Shown here piece by piece: positions 24,569 through 33,352 of a stretch of 64,000 nt of DNA. Position 1 is the stretch's first letter, and each line of letters begins with the position of its first letter. The position numbers and the translations under genes were made by a program. The stretch is from an uncultured Roseburia sp. (GTDB taxonomy: Bacteria; Bacillota; Clostridia; Lachnospirales; Lachnospiraceae): positions 62,001 to 126,000 of the forward strand of contig UQNW01000007.1 of assembly GCA_900542495.1 (NCBI GenBank), in the 5' to 3' direction. Under the pieces are notes generated by a model, which worked only from the letters and a program-made list of their open reading frames with translations, ran no database searches and was not told where the DNA came from.

Positions 24569-26122
24569 CTAATTATACTCTTTCAAGGGAAATAGTAAAG
24601 TACCTGCATCTGGCTCCGTAATCTCTCCGTTAGAAAGCCTGATAACCCTGTCACAGAAATTGCTTACGAGTGCCACATCATGAGAGATAAAAAGCAGTGC
24701 CATATGTTCCTCTTTCTGCACCTGCTTTAAAAGCTCCACAATTTCTTTCTGCACCGACACATCCAGCGCACTTGTCGCCTCATCGCAGATCAAAAGTTTC
24801 GGATGCCTTAGCAGTGCTCTTGCGATGCAGACTCTCTGACACTCGCCGCCGCTTAGTTGATCTGGATATTTAAAACTGTATTCCCGCGGAAGATGTACAC
24901 GCTCCAATATTTTTTCACACCGTTCTTTCCGCTCTGTCTTCGGTAATTTTTCATAATAACGCAGAGCGTCCTCCAGATTTTGCCCGATCGTCATCTTAGG
25001 GTTTAAAGATGTTTTCGGGTTCTGAAAAATCATCTGCATATCTTTTCTCGCGTCTTTTGGAACTTTCTTTCCGACAATCAGTTTTCCTTCAAAATATGCA
25101 CTTCCCTCTGTTGCAGGCAGCATACCGGTCAGGATTCTGGCTATCGTACTTTTTCCGCTCCCGCTCTCACCGATCAGCCCCAGGCACTCTCCCGGCATAA
25201 TCTCAAAGCTGACATTCTGCACCGCATAGCTGTCTTTTGCATTTCCATGAAATTGTTTTTTCAAATGCTCTGCCCGAAGCAGCGCTCCCTCTCCTTTGTT
25301 TGTTCCGGCTTCCTGCATCTTCGGGATTGCATCGATCAGCTTCTTTGTGTAAGCCTCCTTCGGGTGATGCAGTATTTCTTCCGGCGAACCGGCTTCAATG
25401 ATTCTGCCCTGATACATAACGCCAATCTCGTCTGCAAGTCTGCAGGCAACATCCATATTGTGCGTGACGAGCAGTATGGAAAGCCCTGTTTCTTCCCGCA
25501 GGGCAAGCAGCGTCTCAATCACCATATCCTGTGCTGCCACATCCAGCGCACTTGTCGGCTCGTCTGCTAAAAGCAGATCGGGATGATTCATGATTGCAAG
25601 CGCAATGGCAACGCGCTGGCACATACCGCCGCTTAATTCAAACGGATAGGATTTCAGGATACGTTTTGGGTTCTCAAAACGAAGCTTTCCAAGAAGTGCT
25701 TCTGCCTCTGTCAAAATTTCTTTCTTCCTTCTGTCCGAACTGAGGACTGACATTTTTTGCTGCCCTGATTCTGTTTTTACCTTTCCACATTCTAGAAATT
25801 GTTTTTCAATTTTCGATAATGGGCTTAGCGACTGCTCCGGATTCTGGAAAATATATCCGATCCTGCTTCCATGGATACTGCCCCATTCTTTTTCGGACAG
25901 ATGCGCGAGATTCTGCTCTTTTAATTTAATTTCCCCGGAAACAATTTTGCCCTCGTTCTTCAGCAGTCCGCCTATTGTTCTAAGCAATGTCGTCTTACCG
26001 GAACCGCTTTCCCCGACGATCACATATATTTTTCCGTCAGAAAGGGAAAAGCTGACATCATCCACTGCCAGCTTTTCCCCATATGTTACTTTCAGATGAT
26101 CTACGATCAGATTCTCTCCCAT
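24569..26122 (-). CDS. Fused dual ATP-binding subunit of a peptide/nickel-type ABC importer (DppD-DppF-like)
   Basis: The 517-residue protein joins two ABC ATPase domains. Domain 1 has Walker A GESGSGKTT near residue 35, signature LSGGMCQR and LLADEPTSALD. Domain 2 has GESGSGKST near residue 315, signature LSGGECQR and LLICDEATSALD. This is the fused form of the two ATPases that energise oligopeptide or nickel uptake. The start was placed at the second possible codon (26122), which has a GGAAG site 8 nt upstream. It is the last gene of an operon with a methyltransferase, two permeases and a binding protein. The substrate is not known. Confidence 0.92.
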   Translation of the reverse strand: MGENLIVDHLKVTYGEKLAVDDVSFSLSDGKIYVIVGESGSGKTTLLRTIGGLLKNEGKIVSGEIKLKEQNLAHLSEKEWGSIHGSRIGYIFQNPEQSLSPLSKIEKQFLECGKVKTESGQQKMSVLSSDRRKKEILTEAEALLGKLRFENPKRILKSYPFELSGGMCQRVAIALAIMNHPDLLLADEPTSALDVAAQDMVIETLLALREETGLSILLVTHNMDVACRLADEIGVMYQGRIIEAGSPEEILHHPKEAYTKKLIDAIPKMQEAGTNKGEGALLRAEHLKKQFHGNAKDSYAVQNVSFEIMPGECLGLIGESGSGKSTIARILTGMLPATEGSAYFEGKLIVGKKVPKDARKDMQMIFQNPKTSLNPKMTIGQNLEDALRYYEKLPKTERKERCEKILERVHLPREYSFKYPDQLSGGECQRVCIARALLRHPKLLICDEATSALDVSVQKEIVELLKQVQKEEHMALLFISHDVALVSNFCDRVIRLSNGEITEPDAGTLLFPLKEYN

Positions 26123-26242
26123 ATTACACACTTCCGTTTTTCTGTTTTGTGTTTTTCTATTTTGTATTCTGCTGATTTTATCTTCTTAAGGTTCTGATTT
26201 GTCCGTATTTGACGATCTTTTTTCAGTCCGAAGCCATGTGCC

Positions 26243-27847
26243 TTAGTCAACCTTCAGTGTATTCGTCACAAGATAATACTCCGTCGGGTTGATCTGCACA
26301 CCTTTTACTTTGTTCGAATACACGAAAATAAGCTGCTGGTCTGCCACAAACGCAAAAGCATTATCATCTAATACCTGCTGGGATAATTCTTTCGTAAGGG
26401 AATCCACTTTGTCCGTATCGGCTGTCACCCCGATCTCTGCTGCAAGTGCATCCACTTTGTCGTTGGAATATCCACCATAATTGTTGCTTGCTCCGGTTGT
26501 GAACAGCATGTTTATGAAATAGGAAGGCGTTCCGATTGGAGCCATTGCGTAATTTAAAATTGCAATGTCATAATCGCCTGCTGCGAGGGAATCATCCAGC
26601 ACATCCATTGTCTCAATCGAAAGGTCAATTCCGATCTGTGAAAGCTCTGCCTGCAGCATATCCGCAAGCTGGATACAGTTATTATTGTAGCTATAGGTAA
26701 GAATCTTAAAGGACAGATTCACACCATTTTTGTCAAGAATCCCGTCGCCGTCTGTGTCCTCGTAACCAGCTTCTTTTAAAAGTTCTTTTGCTTTTTCCGG
26801 ACTGTAGGAGTCCACTGTGAGATTTAATCCGTCTGTTCCGCCAAACGTCAGATTTTCCGGATAAATTCCATAACAAGGTGTGGCAAATCCCTGATAGACA
26901 ACCTCAGCAAATCCTTCTCTGTCAATACAGAAATTAATTGCCTGACGCACTGCGACGTCATCAAGCCCTTCTGTTTTCAGGTTAAAATTCAAAAAGTTCG
27001 CTCTTGTTGTTGTGACTGTATCCGTTGTATATAAGGATGTGTCTGTGAACTTGGCTGCTCCGTTTGCAGTTTCCTGCGCGATCAGATCAATCTCGCCGTT
27101 TGCAAGTGCCATATCGAGCGCATCCTGGTCATCAATAATTTTTAATTCTATGGTATCCACTTCCGGTTCACCGCCCCAGTAGTTCTCATTTGCACGCATT
27201 TTCACATCGGTCATTGCAGTAAATGAAGTCGCAATATAAGGTCCTGTGCAGGAAACACCAAGTTCTGCATCCGGCTCCTCTGTGGCATCATAGATACCAA
27301 GCAGCGGATCACACAGATCATTTAAAAGTGTAGGATTCGGTTCCGGTGTCACAATTGTAAACTGCATCCCGTCTGCTTCCATGGATGCGATCTTTAAAGT
27401 GGAATCTGCTCTTTCATTCATTTCGTAAGTACGCTCAAAGCATGCCTTCACAGCTTCGGCATCCACTGTTTTTCCATTGGAAAAAGTCACTCCGTCACGG
27501 ATCGTAAACACCCAGGTATTTTCGTCCGGTGTCTCCACGTTTTCCGCGATCCAAGGCTGTGGAACAATATTTTCATCCAGACGGTATAAATTTTCACTGA
27601 TTCCATAAATCGACATGATCCAGCCGTCCCAGTTATACGCCACATCCAGACTCTCCGCACCGAAAAATCCGGTTGTTGCACCCAAAATAAGATCTGCACA
27701 GTCACCTGCAACATTCTGTGTAGTCTGCCCTTCTGCCTCTGTTCCTGTCACGCCCGTCTGGCTGCCAGTATTCGTATCGCCGCAGCCCATTGCAAGGGTT
27801 GCAAACATACATATTGTCATTATTACGCTTACTATTTTCTTTTTCAT
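26243..27847 (-). CDS. ABC transporter substrate-binding lipoprotein (SBP family 5, peptide/nickel type)
   Basis: The 534-residue protein has a lipoprotein signal ending in LAMGC with Cys22 as the lipid-modified residue. The mature part is a family 5 binding protein (AENVETPDENTWVFTIRDGV, then LRQ-type segments such as VAVRQAINFCIDREGFAEVVY). These proteins capture peptides, nickel complexes or metallophores outside the cell and hand them to the permease. The DTDGDGILDK loop is a calcium-type insert seen in some relatives. It lies between the second permease gene and the ATPase gene in the same direction. Ligand specificity cannot be read from the sequence. Confidence 0.92.
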   Translation of the reverse strand: MKKKIVSVIMTICMFATLAMGCGDTNTGSQTGVTGTEAEGQTTQNVAGDCADLILGATTGFFGAESLDVAYNWDGWIMSIYGISENLYRLDENIVPQPWIAENVETPDENTWVFTIRDGVTFSNGKTVDAEAVKACFERTYEMNERADSTLKIASMEADGMQFTIVTPEPNPTLLNDLCDPLLGIYDATEEPDAELGVSCTGPYIATSFTAMTDVKMRANENYWGGEPEVDTIELKIIDDQDALDMALANGEIDLIAQETANGAAKFTDTSLYTTDTVTTTRANFLNFNLKTEGLDDVAVRQAINFCIDREGFAEVVYQGFATPCYGIYPENLTFGGTDGLNLTVDSYSPEKAKELLKEAGYEDTDGDGILDKNGVNLSFKILTYSYNNNCIQLADMLQAELSQIGIDLSIETMDVLDDSLAAGDYDIAILNYAMAPIGTPSYFINMLFTTGASNNYGGYSNDKVDALAAEIGVTADTDKVDSLTKELSQQVLDDNAFAFVADQQLIFVYSNKVKGVQINPTEYYLVTNTLKVD

Positions 27848-27927
27848 TTAAATATTCTCCTATGCTTAAATTACCTATATTTTGTTAATTCTTCACAATC
27901 CTTACAACCTAAATAGAAGTTTTACAT

Positions 27928-28743
27928 TTATCTACCTATGTTTTTTTTATTCATAAAATCACTCAGTCTGTCTCCAAACAACTGAAACCCGGTCACCACT
28001 ACAAACAGTGCGATTCCGTTAAAAACAATGATCCACGGTGCCTTCTGCAGATAATCTCTTGCTTCGCTCATAACAGCACCCCACTCTGCGGTAGGTCTTG
28101 CTGCGCCGAGTCCCAGAAACGAAAGTCCTGCCATACTCAAAATGACACTTCCTATATCCATGGCGGCCGTGACCACCATGTTTCCCATAATATTCGGCAA
28201 AATATACGCAGATATCATCCGGTGCAGTGGTACACCATTCATTTTTGCCGCATACATATAATTTTCTTTTTTCATGGATACCACGAGGCTTCTTGCCAGT
28301 CTCGCATATGTCGTCCAGTACACCGCGCTTAAGGCGATCACGCCATTCCACAGACCAACACCTAAGACCCCTGCTATCGCAATGGAAAGCACAAACGCCG
28401 GAAATGCCTGAAACACAAGCGTGATTTTCATCAAAACCTCATCCAAAATCCCGCCGGAAAATCCTGCCAGAATCCCGATCAGCGTTCCAACCAGAAAGAC
28501 AATCCCAACGATCATAAACGCTGTATATATAGACGTTCTGCTTCCTGCAATAATGCGGCAGAACACACACCGCCCAAGATTGTCCGTGCCAAATAAATAT
28601 TCCCTGCATGGCGCCAGAAACGCACTTTTCATATTGACTGCATAGGGATCATGCCGGATCAGATACGGTCCGATCAGCGGGATAATAAGCAGCACTGCAA
28701 GAAACCATATGCTTGCCCTAAATTTTACGTCCAGTTTTTTCAT
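27928..28743 (-). CDS. ABC transporter permease (DppC/NikC-like)
   Basis: The 271-residue membrane protein has about six helices and the binding-protein-dependent permease signature (MNGVPLHRMISAYILPNIMGN, the EAA-type loop that contacts the ATPase). The N-terminal region with FGTDNLGRCVFCRIIAGSR is typical of the DppC/NikC subunit. The reading frame extends further upstream, but the true start is the ATG at 28743, which overlaps the stop of the preceding permease gene (ATGA). It is the second permease of the five-gene import operon. Confidence 0.92.
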   Translation of the reverse strand: MKKLDVKFRASIWFLAVLLIIPLIGPYLIRHDPYAVNMKSAFLAPCREYLFGTDNLGRCVFCRIIAGSRTSIYTAFMIVGIVFLVGTLIGILAGFSGGILDEVLMKITLVFQAFPAFVLSIAIAGVLGVGLWNGVIALSAVYWTTYARLARSLVVSMKKENYMYAAKMNGVPLHRMISAYILPNIMGNMVVTAAMDIGSVILSMAGLSFLGLGAARPTAEWGAVMSEARDYLQKAPWIIVFNGIALFVVVTGFQLFGDRLSDFMNKKNIGR

Positions 28744-29681
28744 CGTACCTTCTTTTCCCTTCTGACCCTTGGATCTAATAGCTGGCACAAAAGTTCCACT
28801 GCTGTGTTGATCAGCAGATATATCAGTGCCATCCACACGACATACGCCTGAATGACCGGATAATCTCTCGCGCCAATTGACGTTACTGCAAGTCTTCCTA
28901 CGCCCGGCCACGAAAAAATTGTTTCCACAATGGCAGAGCCGCCAAGCAGCGTGCCAAAAGACATTCCAAGCAGTGTAATGATCGGAAGCATACAGTTTTT
29001 CAGCACATGGCAGAAAAGAATCCTGTTTTTCGCAATGCCTCTGGATTTTAAACCGATCACATATTCTTTTTCCAGCTCTCCAAGCACGATTCCGCGTATC
29101 TGCCGGATATACCACGCCGAGAGTGTCAGTGCAAGCACAAGTGAAGGCATGATGATTCCTTTCACACTGACCGAACCGATCACCGGCAAAAGTTTTAGTT
29201 TCATGGATAATCCGTACATCAACATGAGTGCTAAGAAAAAAGAGGGGATAGATGCCAGCAGATACGTGGCAAAACGCACTGCATTATCAAACCACCTGTC
29301 CTGATATTTTGCACATAAGACGCCAATCGGAAAAGAGAGTAACATCGTCAATGCAAGTGCTGTTACCGTCAAAAGAAGTGTCGCCGGAATCGTTTTATAA
29401 AGTTCCTCAGTTACCGGTTTTCCTGTCTTGTAAGAATCCCCCAGATTTCCATGAAAAAAGGAGTTAAACCACCTTCCATACTGCACCAGAAACGGATCAT
29501 TTAAGCCAAGTTCCTCTCTTTTTAATTCCAGTGCCTCCTCCGAAACACGCATACCGGATTTTTTTAATGCCACTGTTGCCGGATCCCCCGGTGAATGATA
29601 AACCAGCAAAAAGGAGAGAAACGTAATTCCAATGATCAGAATCATTGCTTTTCCTATGACAAGTAACAATTTTTTTATCAT
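28740..29681 (-). CDS. ABC transporter permease (DppB/NikB-like)
   Basis: The 313-residue protein has the first permease subunit layout: an N-terminal helix, the SPGDPA segment, a large external loop (LGLNDPFLVQYGRWFNSFFHG), then five more helices. The ATPase-contact loop reads KSRGIAKNRILFCHVLKNCM. The conserved end DYPVIQAYV is present. It starts after GGGAGAA, lies 9 bp after the methyltransferase gene, and overlaps the next permease gene by 4 bp. Confidence 0.92.
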   Translation of the reverse strand: MIKKLLLVIGKAMILIIGITFLSFLLVYHSPGDPATVALKKSGMRVSEEALELKREELGLNDPFLVQYGRWFNSFFHGNLGDSYKTGKPVTEELYKTIPATLLLTVTALALTMLLSFPIGVLCAKYQDRWFDNAVRFATYLLASIPSFFLALMLMYGLSMKLKLLPVIGSVSVKGIIMPSLVLALTLSAWYIRQIRGIVLGELEKEYVIGLKSRGIAKNRILFCHVLKNCMLPIITLLGMSFGTLLGGSAIVETIFSWPGVGRLAVTSIGARDYPVIQAYVVWMALIYLLINTAVELLCQLLDPRVRREKKVR

Positions 29682-29690
29682 GTGTTCTCC

Positions 29691-30437
29691 CTATTTTACC
29701 GCGCGGATCATAAAAAGCGGTGTCGATGCAAAATTGATTTTTTCTACATCATCCCAGACCTTTTTCCATACCTCACGATCCGCCTGTACTTCTTCGAATC
29801 CGGCTTCCCGGATCATCCGCATGTCTTCTGCCGGACGTTCACAACTGCTTAGTTCCAGCTTTCTGGCAATCTCCTCCATTTTATACGCTTCATCATATTC
29901 ATTGAAATCAAAAACCTCAGCGTCCTTGACATTTTTCCGGTCTTCTTCGTATGCATCCTGCAGGCTGTCATCAAAGAGATAGTTGTACCACCCTGCATCA
30001 AAATTTAAAAGGATACCACCCTTTTTCAGCACACGGTACCATTCCTCGTATGCCCTCTTTGGTTCTTCCAGATTCCATGTCAGATTTCTCGTCACGATCA
30101 CATCCATAGACGCATCCTGCATTTTCTCAAGGTTCTGTACATCGCCCCGCATCCATTCGATCTTAGAAACATGCTCTCCGGCATTTTGCATGGCGTGGAT
30201 CAACATTTCCTGCGTGTAGTCCACTGCTGTCACCGCATAGCCTCTTTTCGCAAGTCCGATTGCAAAAAATCCCGGACCGGTCCCCATGTCTGCAATTTTT
30301 ATATTTTTTTCTTCCGGAATCTGGGACAATATGACATTCATCCAGTTGATCTCATTGATATGATCCAATTCCCCGCAGACAACCTCCGAATAGCTCTCTG
30401 CCCGGCGGCTCCAGTATGATTCCACTTCGTTTAACAT
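29691..30437 (-). CDS. Class I SAM-dependent methyltransferase, first gene of the peptide/nickel-type ABC operon
   Basis: The 248-residue protein has the Rossmann-like methyltransferase fold: motif I IADMGTGPGFFAIGLAKRG (about residues 48-66) binds SAM, followed by VTAVDYTQEML and RNLTWNLEEP with RVLKKGGILLNFD. The C-terminal half carries an insert rich in Tyr, Asp and Glu, which is probably the substrate-binding part. It lies directly upstream of the importer genes and is almost certainly co-transcribed with them. Such a position suggests that it modifies the imported compound or makes a ligand for it, but this is inference. A perfect palindrome lies upstream at 30481-30496. Confidence 0.85.
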   Translation of the reverse strand: MLNEVESYWSRRAESYSEVVCGELDHINEINWMNVILSQIPEEKNIKIADMGTGPGFFAIGLAKRGYAVTAVDYTQEMLIHAMQNAGEHVSKIEWMRGDVQNLEKMQDASMDVIVTRNLTWNLEEPKRAYEEWYRVLKKGGILLNFDAGWYNYLFDDSLQDAYEEDRKNVKDAEVFDFNEYDEAYKMEEIARKLELSSCERPAEDMRMIREAGFEEVQADREVWKKVWDDVEKINFASTPLFMIRAVK

Positions 30438-30480
30438 CTTTTGTATCCTGCTTTATCGTTCATTGTTCTATTTCCACTTT

Positions 30481-30496
30481 TTTTGCATGTGCAAAA
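30481..30496. promoter_or_regulatory. Perfect 16-bp palindrome upstream of the methyltransferase-ABC operon
   Basis: TTTTGCATGTGCAAAA, with flanks that extend the symmetry imperfectly (CTTT on one side, GAAAG on the other). It lies 44 bp before the methyltransferase ATG and looks like a repressor operator. No family is assigned. Confidence 0.5.
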
Positions 30497-30591
30497 GAAA
30501 GCGGATTTATCAGTCTTGTACTAATCTAACATGGAACGACGCTGGATGTAAGCCTGTGGGGGGGATATTTTTGCAGTCTTTTTATACTCAG

Positions 30592-30633
30592 AAAAAACCA
30601 CTGGTTTAAGTAATGCCAAAACCGGTGGTTTTT
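30592..30633 (-). terminator. Rho-independent terminator after the HTH-DUF3990 remnant
   Basis: AAAACCACTGGTT pairs with AACCGGTGGTTTT with one mismatch around a loop of about 12 nt. The minus strand continues with TTTTTTC. Confidence 0.8.
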
Positions 30634-31067
30634 GAAAAGGCTTGCATTGTTCATCTGTAAGTTCCCCCGCGATAAATGAATTAATAATCTGAAACATACG
30701 ATATTGCCTGTTTATAACTTTCCCCTGTATAAAATCCCTGCCCAAAGTCATTGTTTTCTCTGCCATGATGAACATCTATTTCTCCATTAATTTCATTTTT
30801 TGCTCCATGAAACAATAACTTTTCTTTTGTGCCCAGATCTTCCTTCCAAAGCATTTCTTTTAATTTATTTATCTTTATTTTTCTCTTATATGCATAGGAA
30901 TATGCACTTTCCAAAAGCTTATTCGACGGTTCCGTTTCTCCTAATTCGTTTCTCGAAATTGTTACCTGCTGCACGCCTATCTGCTCTGCCAACTCACTTT
31001 GCGAAAGATCTAATATTTCCCGAATAGCTTTCAAATCTTCTGAAAATTTATAATTCATATGAATCAC
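30634..31067 (-). pseudogene. HTH-DUF3990 protein gene, broken by internal deletion and frameshift
   Basis: Residues 1-65 form an XRE-type helix-turn-helix (LDLSQSELAEQIGVQQVTIS). The following part matches the start of a DUF3990 domain (LLFHGAKNEINGEIDVHHGRENNDFGQGFYTGESYKQA), a family often found with toxin-antitoxin loci. The frame stops soon after (ISYVSDY). The next frame reads RMFQIINSFIAGELTDEQC, which belongs to the far end of the same domain, so a central segment is missing. Both frames run through the 12-mer CGTATGTTTCAG (minus strand, 30689-30700), a likely deletion junction. The product would not be functional. The HTH part could still be expressed from 31067. Confidence 0.75.
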
Positions 31068-31165
31068 CCATCAAGCTTATTTATATCATATTACTTAAAT
31101 AAGTTTGAAATGCTATTTGTATCACAATGATCGTCCTAAACTCATCACTGGCAGAGATATTTTTC

Positions 31166-31175
31166 GCAAACGTTT
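31166..31175. promoter_or_regulatory. CAAACGTTTG palindrome (LacI/cre-like)
   Basis: A 10-bp palindrome with central CG, in the flank GCAAACGTTTGTTAG, lies between the HTH-DUF3990 remnant and the GH3 remnant. LacI/CcpA-type operators have this shape, but it has two mismatches to the cre consensus. Confidence 0.3.
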
Positions 31176-31192
31176 GTTAGAAATATACGCAC

Positions 31193-31234
31193 AAAGCCAG
31201 CGCAGACTATAACAATAATCTGCACCAGCTCTTT
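31193..31234 (-). terminator. Hairpin terminator-like structure after the GH3 remnant
   Basis: The minus-strand arms AGCTGGTGCAGA and TCTGCGCTGGCTT pair over 12 bp when G-U pairs are allowed. They are followed by a short T-run. Confidence 0.45.
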
Positions 31235-31243
31235 TATTTTCTA

Positions 31244-31678
31244 CTATTCTTCTTTTTCTTTCAAATTTTTTCTATAAGCTCGGATTGTCATTACTTCCCA
31301 AAGTATAAGTAATATTATAATTACTACATCTGCTGTAACAATACCCTTTACCCAGCCTGGTGTCTTAAAGTTACGATCATCCATTGCATTAGAAGCTCCA
31401 CCAACTTTTACAGAAATTTCAAATGGTTTCAGGTAAATCTCTCTCATCGCCTGCTCATTTGTCCATGTGCAAAGTGCATTTTTTCGGAAGCCTTCTGAAT
31501 CATTTAAAGCAAAATGCTTAATATAGCAATGGATTCCGTATTCTTTTGCACCTGCAACTTCTGATGCTCCCATATATCCAGAAAACACACCATCTTCTGA
31601 ATAATATTCAAAGTTTCGACCAGAGAAAGGTGTTCTGTGAATATTCATTGCTGGTCCATGCCATCCACAAACATTCAT
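31244..31678 (-). pseudogene. Truncated and internally deleted GH3 glycoside hydrolase gene
   Basis: The 144-codon frame holds a piece of the GH3 catalytic domain (WHGPAMNIHRTPFSGRNFEY, then CYIKHFALNDSEGF). It jumps after KVGGASNAM to the extreme C-terminus (TPGWVKGIVTADVVIIILLI, a membrane helix, then a Lys/Glu tail). Compared with the intact paralogue at 15268-18123 it lacks everything before the barrel middle and the segment with the catalytic nucleophile. The order of parts and the C-terminal anchor show that it came from the same domain-reversed membrane-anchored type. Its apparent ATG overlaps the stop of the GH43 gene, so any translation would come from coupling. It cannot be an active enzyme. 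Confidence 0.88.
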
Positions 31679-33153
31679 ATCCTGTCACTGCTGTCCCATA
31701 GATTCGCCTCGCTCTTTAATTCAAACTGAAAGAAGTTTATACTTCCTTCTCCTTCATACTTAAAATAAAGTGCTGCATTTCCATGTATTTCTGACAACTC
31801 TGTGTTAAAATACTGCCATTTTTGCGAAGAAACACTGATTGGAATATGAACGCTTTCTTTGAAATCAGCAGTGTTCGACACAAGCATTTCTCCATTCCCG
31901 TTTCCATTTAAACAAATGCCAATCTCCGTCTGATCTGTAATCTCAAAATACTTAAATCCAGCCACAGCCCCGTCTCTCATATTCGCAATATACTGTCTGG
32001 CTGTTGCATCGCCATCCTTCTTATCCTGCGTAATGTAAGGATGTTCTTTTAGCAGTTTTCCTGGATTTCCAACGTCATATCTTCCGGCTCCGTCTTTTGA
32101 CCACAGATTGCAGGCGATCCTTGCTTCATACACGCCCTCTCCCTTCAATGGTCCGTCATTCAAGCCACAGCTTGTCATCTCTGCCTGAAGGAAATCTCCA
32201 TTTTCATCACAGACTAATTTTTCTGCACAGGTCTGTCTGGAATAGGAATTCCGGTTTGTCTGCCTGTGATAAAAAATATAGTACTGATCTTTTAACCGAA
32301 GCATACCTCCATGATTGTTTCCAATGTAATTCTTTGCATCTTTTTCCGTCATGCCTTTTGCCGGGAAAATATCAGCGTTACTGATCAGTGTTCCCTTGTA
32401 TACAAAGCCTTCTGTCGGTGAATCACTCACTGCGTAGCAAAGTTCATGATTGTGCCTGGAAGAATAGACAAAATAATATTTTCCATCATATTTCCGAATG
32501 GAACTGGCCTCAAAAAATTCATGATCCGCAAAAGCTCCCTCTCCTTTTTTCGGAAATAACAGCTTCTCCGGTGTCTTGATCGTCACCATATCTTTTTCCA
32601 GTTCCAGCACATATCCACCTTCATTTTTCAGCTTATGAAACCCGGTTGCGCCTGCCGGAACCGGTGTGTAGAATCCGGAATACAGATATACGCTTCCGTC
32701 ATCATCCACTAACACTCCGGGATCAAACGGAAACGAATCTCCCTTTTTTCTTCCCCAGACGGTGCCGTCCTTGTAGTGCACATGTCCGTAAAATTCATAT
32801 GGTCCTGCCGGTGCGACGCTCACTGCAACGCCCATAATTCCCATAAAATCAAATGCATAGTAAAGATAATATCTTCCGTCACATCCCACTGCGACATCCG
32901 GCGCAAACAATAACCGAAGTCCCAATTTATTTTTCGGGTCCTGATTCTTCCGATAGATCACACCTTCATACCGCCAGTCTGACAAGTCATCCACCGGTGC
33001 AGAATAGCAGACATAGTCATTTGCACAAAATATTGGAAAATTGAATCTGTCATGAGATCCGTACACATATACTCTGTCTCCGAACACATACGGCTCGCCG
33101 TCCGGTATATATTCCTGTTGTGGCAGATATGGATTGAACGCCTGTTTTTTCAC
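31675..33153 (-). CDS. Glycoside hydrolase family 43 protein with C-terminal beta-sandwich (CBM6-like) domain
   Basis: The 492-residue protein has a five-bladed propeller of GH43 type (residues 1-320): NPYLPQQEYIPDGEPYVF with the first-blade acidic residue, LLFAPDVAVGCDGRYYLYYA, SFPFDPGVLVDDDGSVYLY, and HEFFEASSIRKYDGKYYFVY with the probable catalytic Glu. The C-terminal 150 residues look like a carbohydrate-binding beta-sandwich. Family members cut arabinose- or xylose-containing plant polysaccharides; with no signal peptide this one probably acts on imported oligosaccharides. Translation likely starts at a GTG (33151-33153) after AAGGAG; the longer frame to 33195 has no such site. A palindrome CATAAAAT-N4-ATTTTATG lies about 70 bp upstream. 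It is intact, although the neighbouring genes are broken. Confidence 0.88.
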   Translation of the reverse strand: MKKQAFNPYLPQQEYIPDGEPYVFGDRVYVYGSHDRFNFPIFCANDYVCYSAPVDDLSDWRYEGVIYRKNQDPKNKLGLRLLFAPDVAVGCDGRYYLYYAFDFMGIMGVAVSVAPAGPYEFYGHVHYKDGTVWGRKKGDSFPFDPGVLVDDDGSVYLYSGFYTPVPAGATGFHKLKNEGGYVLELEKDMVTIKTPEKLLFPKKGEGAFADHEFFEASSIRKYDGKYYFVYSSRHNHELCYAVSDSPTEGFVYKGTLISNADIFPAKGMTEKDAKNYIGNNHGGMLRLKDQYYIFYHRQTNRNSYSRQTCAEKLVCDENGDFLQAEMTSCGLNDGPLKGEGVYEARIACNLWSKDGAGRYDVGNPGKLLKEHPYITQDKKDGDATARQYIANMRDGAVAGFKYFEITDQTEIGICLNGNGNGEMLVSNTADFKESVHIPISVSSQKWQYFNTELSEIHGNAALYFKYEGEGSINFFQFELKSEANLWDSSDRI

Positions 33154-33221
33154 TTTTTGCTCTCCTTGTCTTTTAAATCGAATATAGCATATCATATTCT
33201 TGTTTTTGGAATCATCTTTTT

Positions 33222-33241
33222 CATAAAATGCAGATTTTATG
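33222..33241. promoter_or_regulatory. Palindrome upstream of the GH43 gene
   Basis: CATAAAATGCAGATTTTATG has perfect 8-bp arms around a 4-nt centre, 69-88 bp before the GTG start. It is operator-like; no regulator is assigned. Confidence 0.4.
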
Positions 33242-33286
33242 ACATATTTGTATCTTTATAGGAATATTGTAATTTCCTGTAGAGAA

Positions 33287-33330
33287 AAAAATCTTCGCAA
33301 TATTCAAGTTTTGAATACTGCGAAGATTTT
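33287..33330 (-). terminator. Strong hairpin terminator between the Rpn remnant and the GH43 gene
   Basis: AATCTTCGCAATATTCAA pairs with its complement (one mismatch) around a short loop. A run of seven T follows on the minus strand, and the plus strand also has a T-run. Confidence 0.85.
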
Positions 33331-33352
33331 GGGGTATAAAAACTATATATTA

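Noticed and set aside
30521..30775. 84-codon open frame with a methionine start
   Set aside because: Its first part is a shadow of the HTH-DUF3990 frame and its last part translates the terminator hairpin at 30592-30633; only the short RMFQII to TDEQC piece is real remnant.
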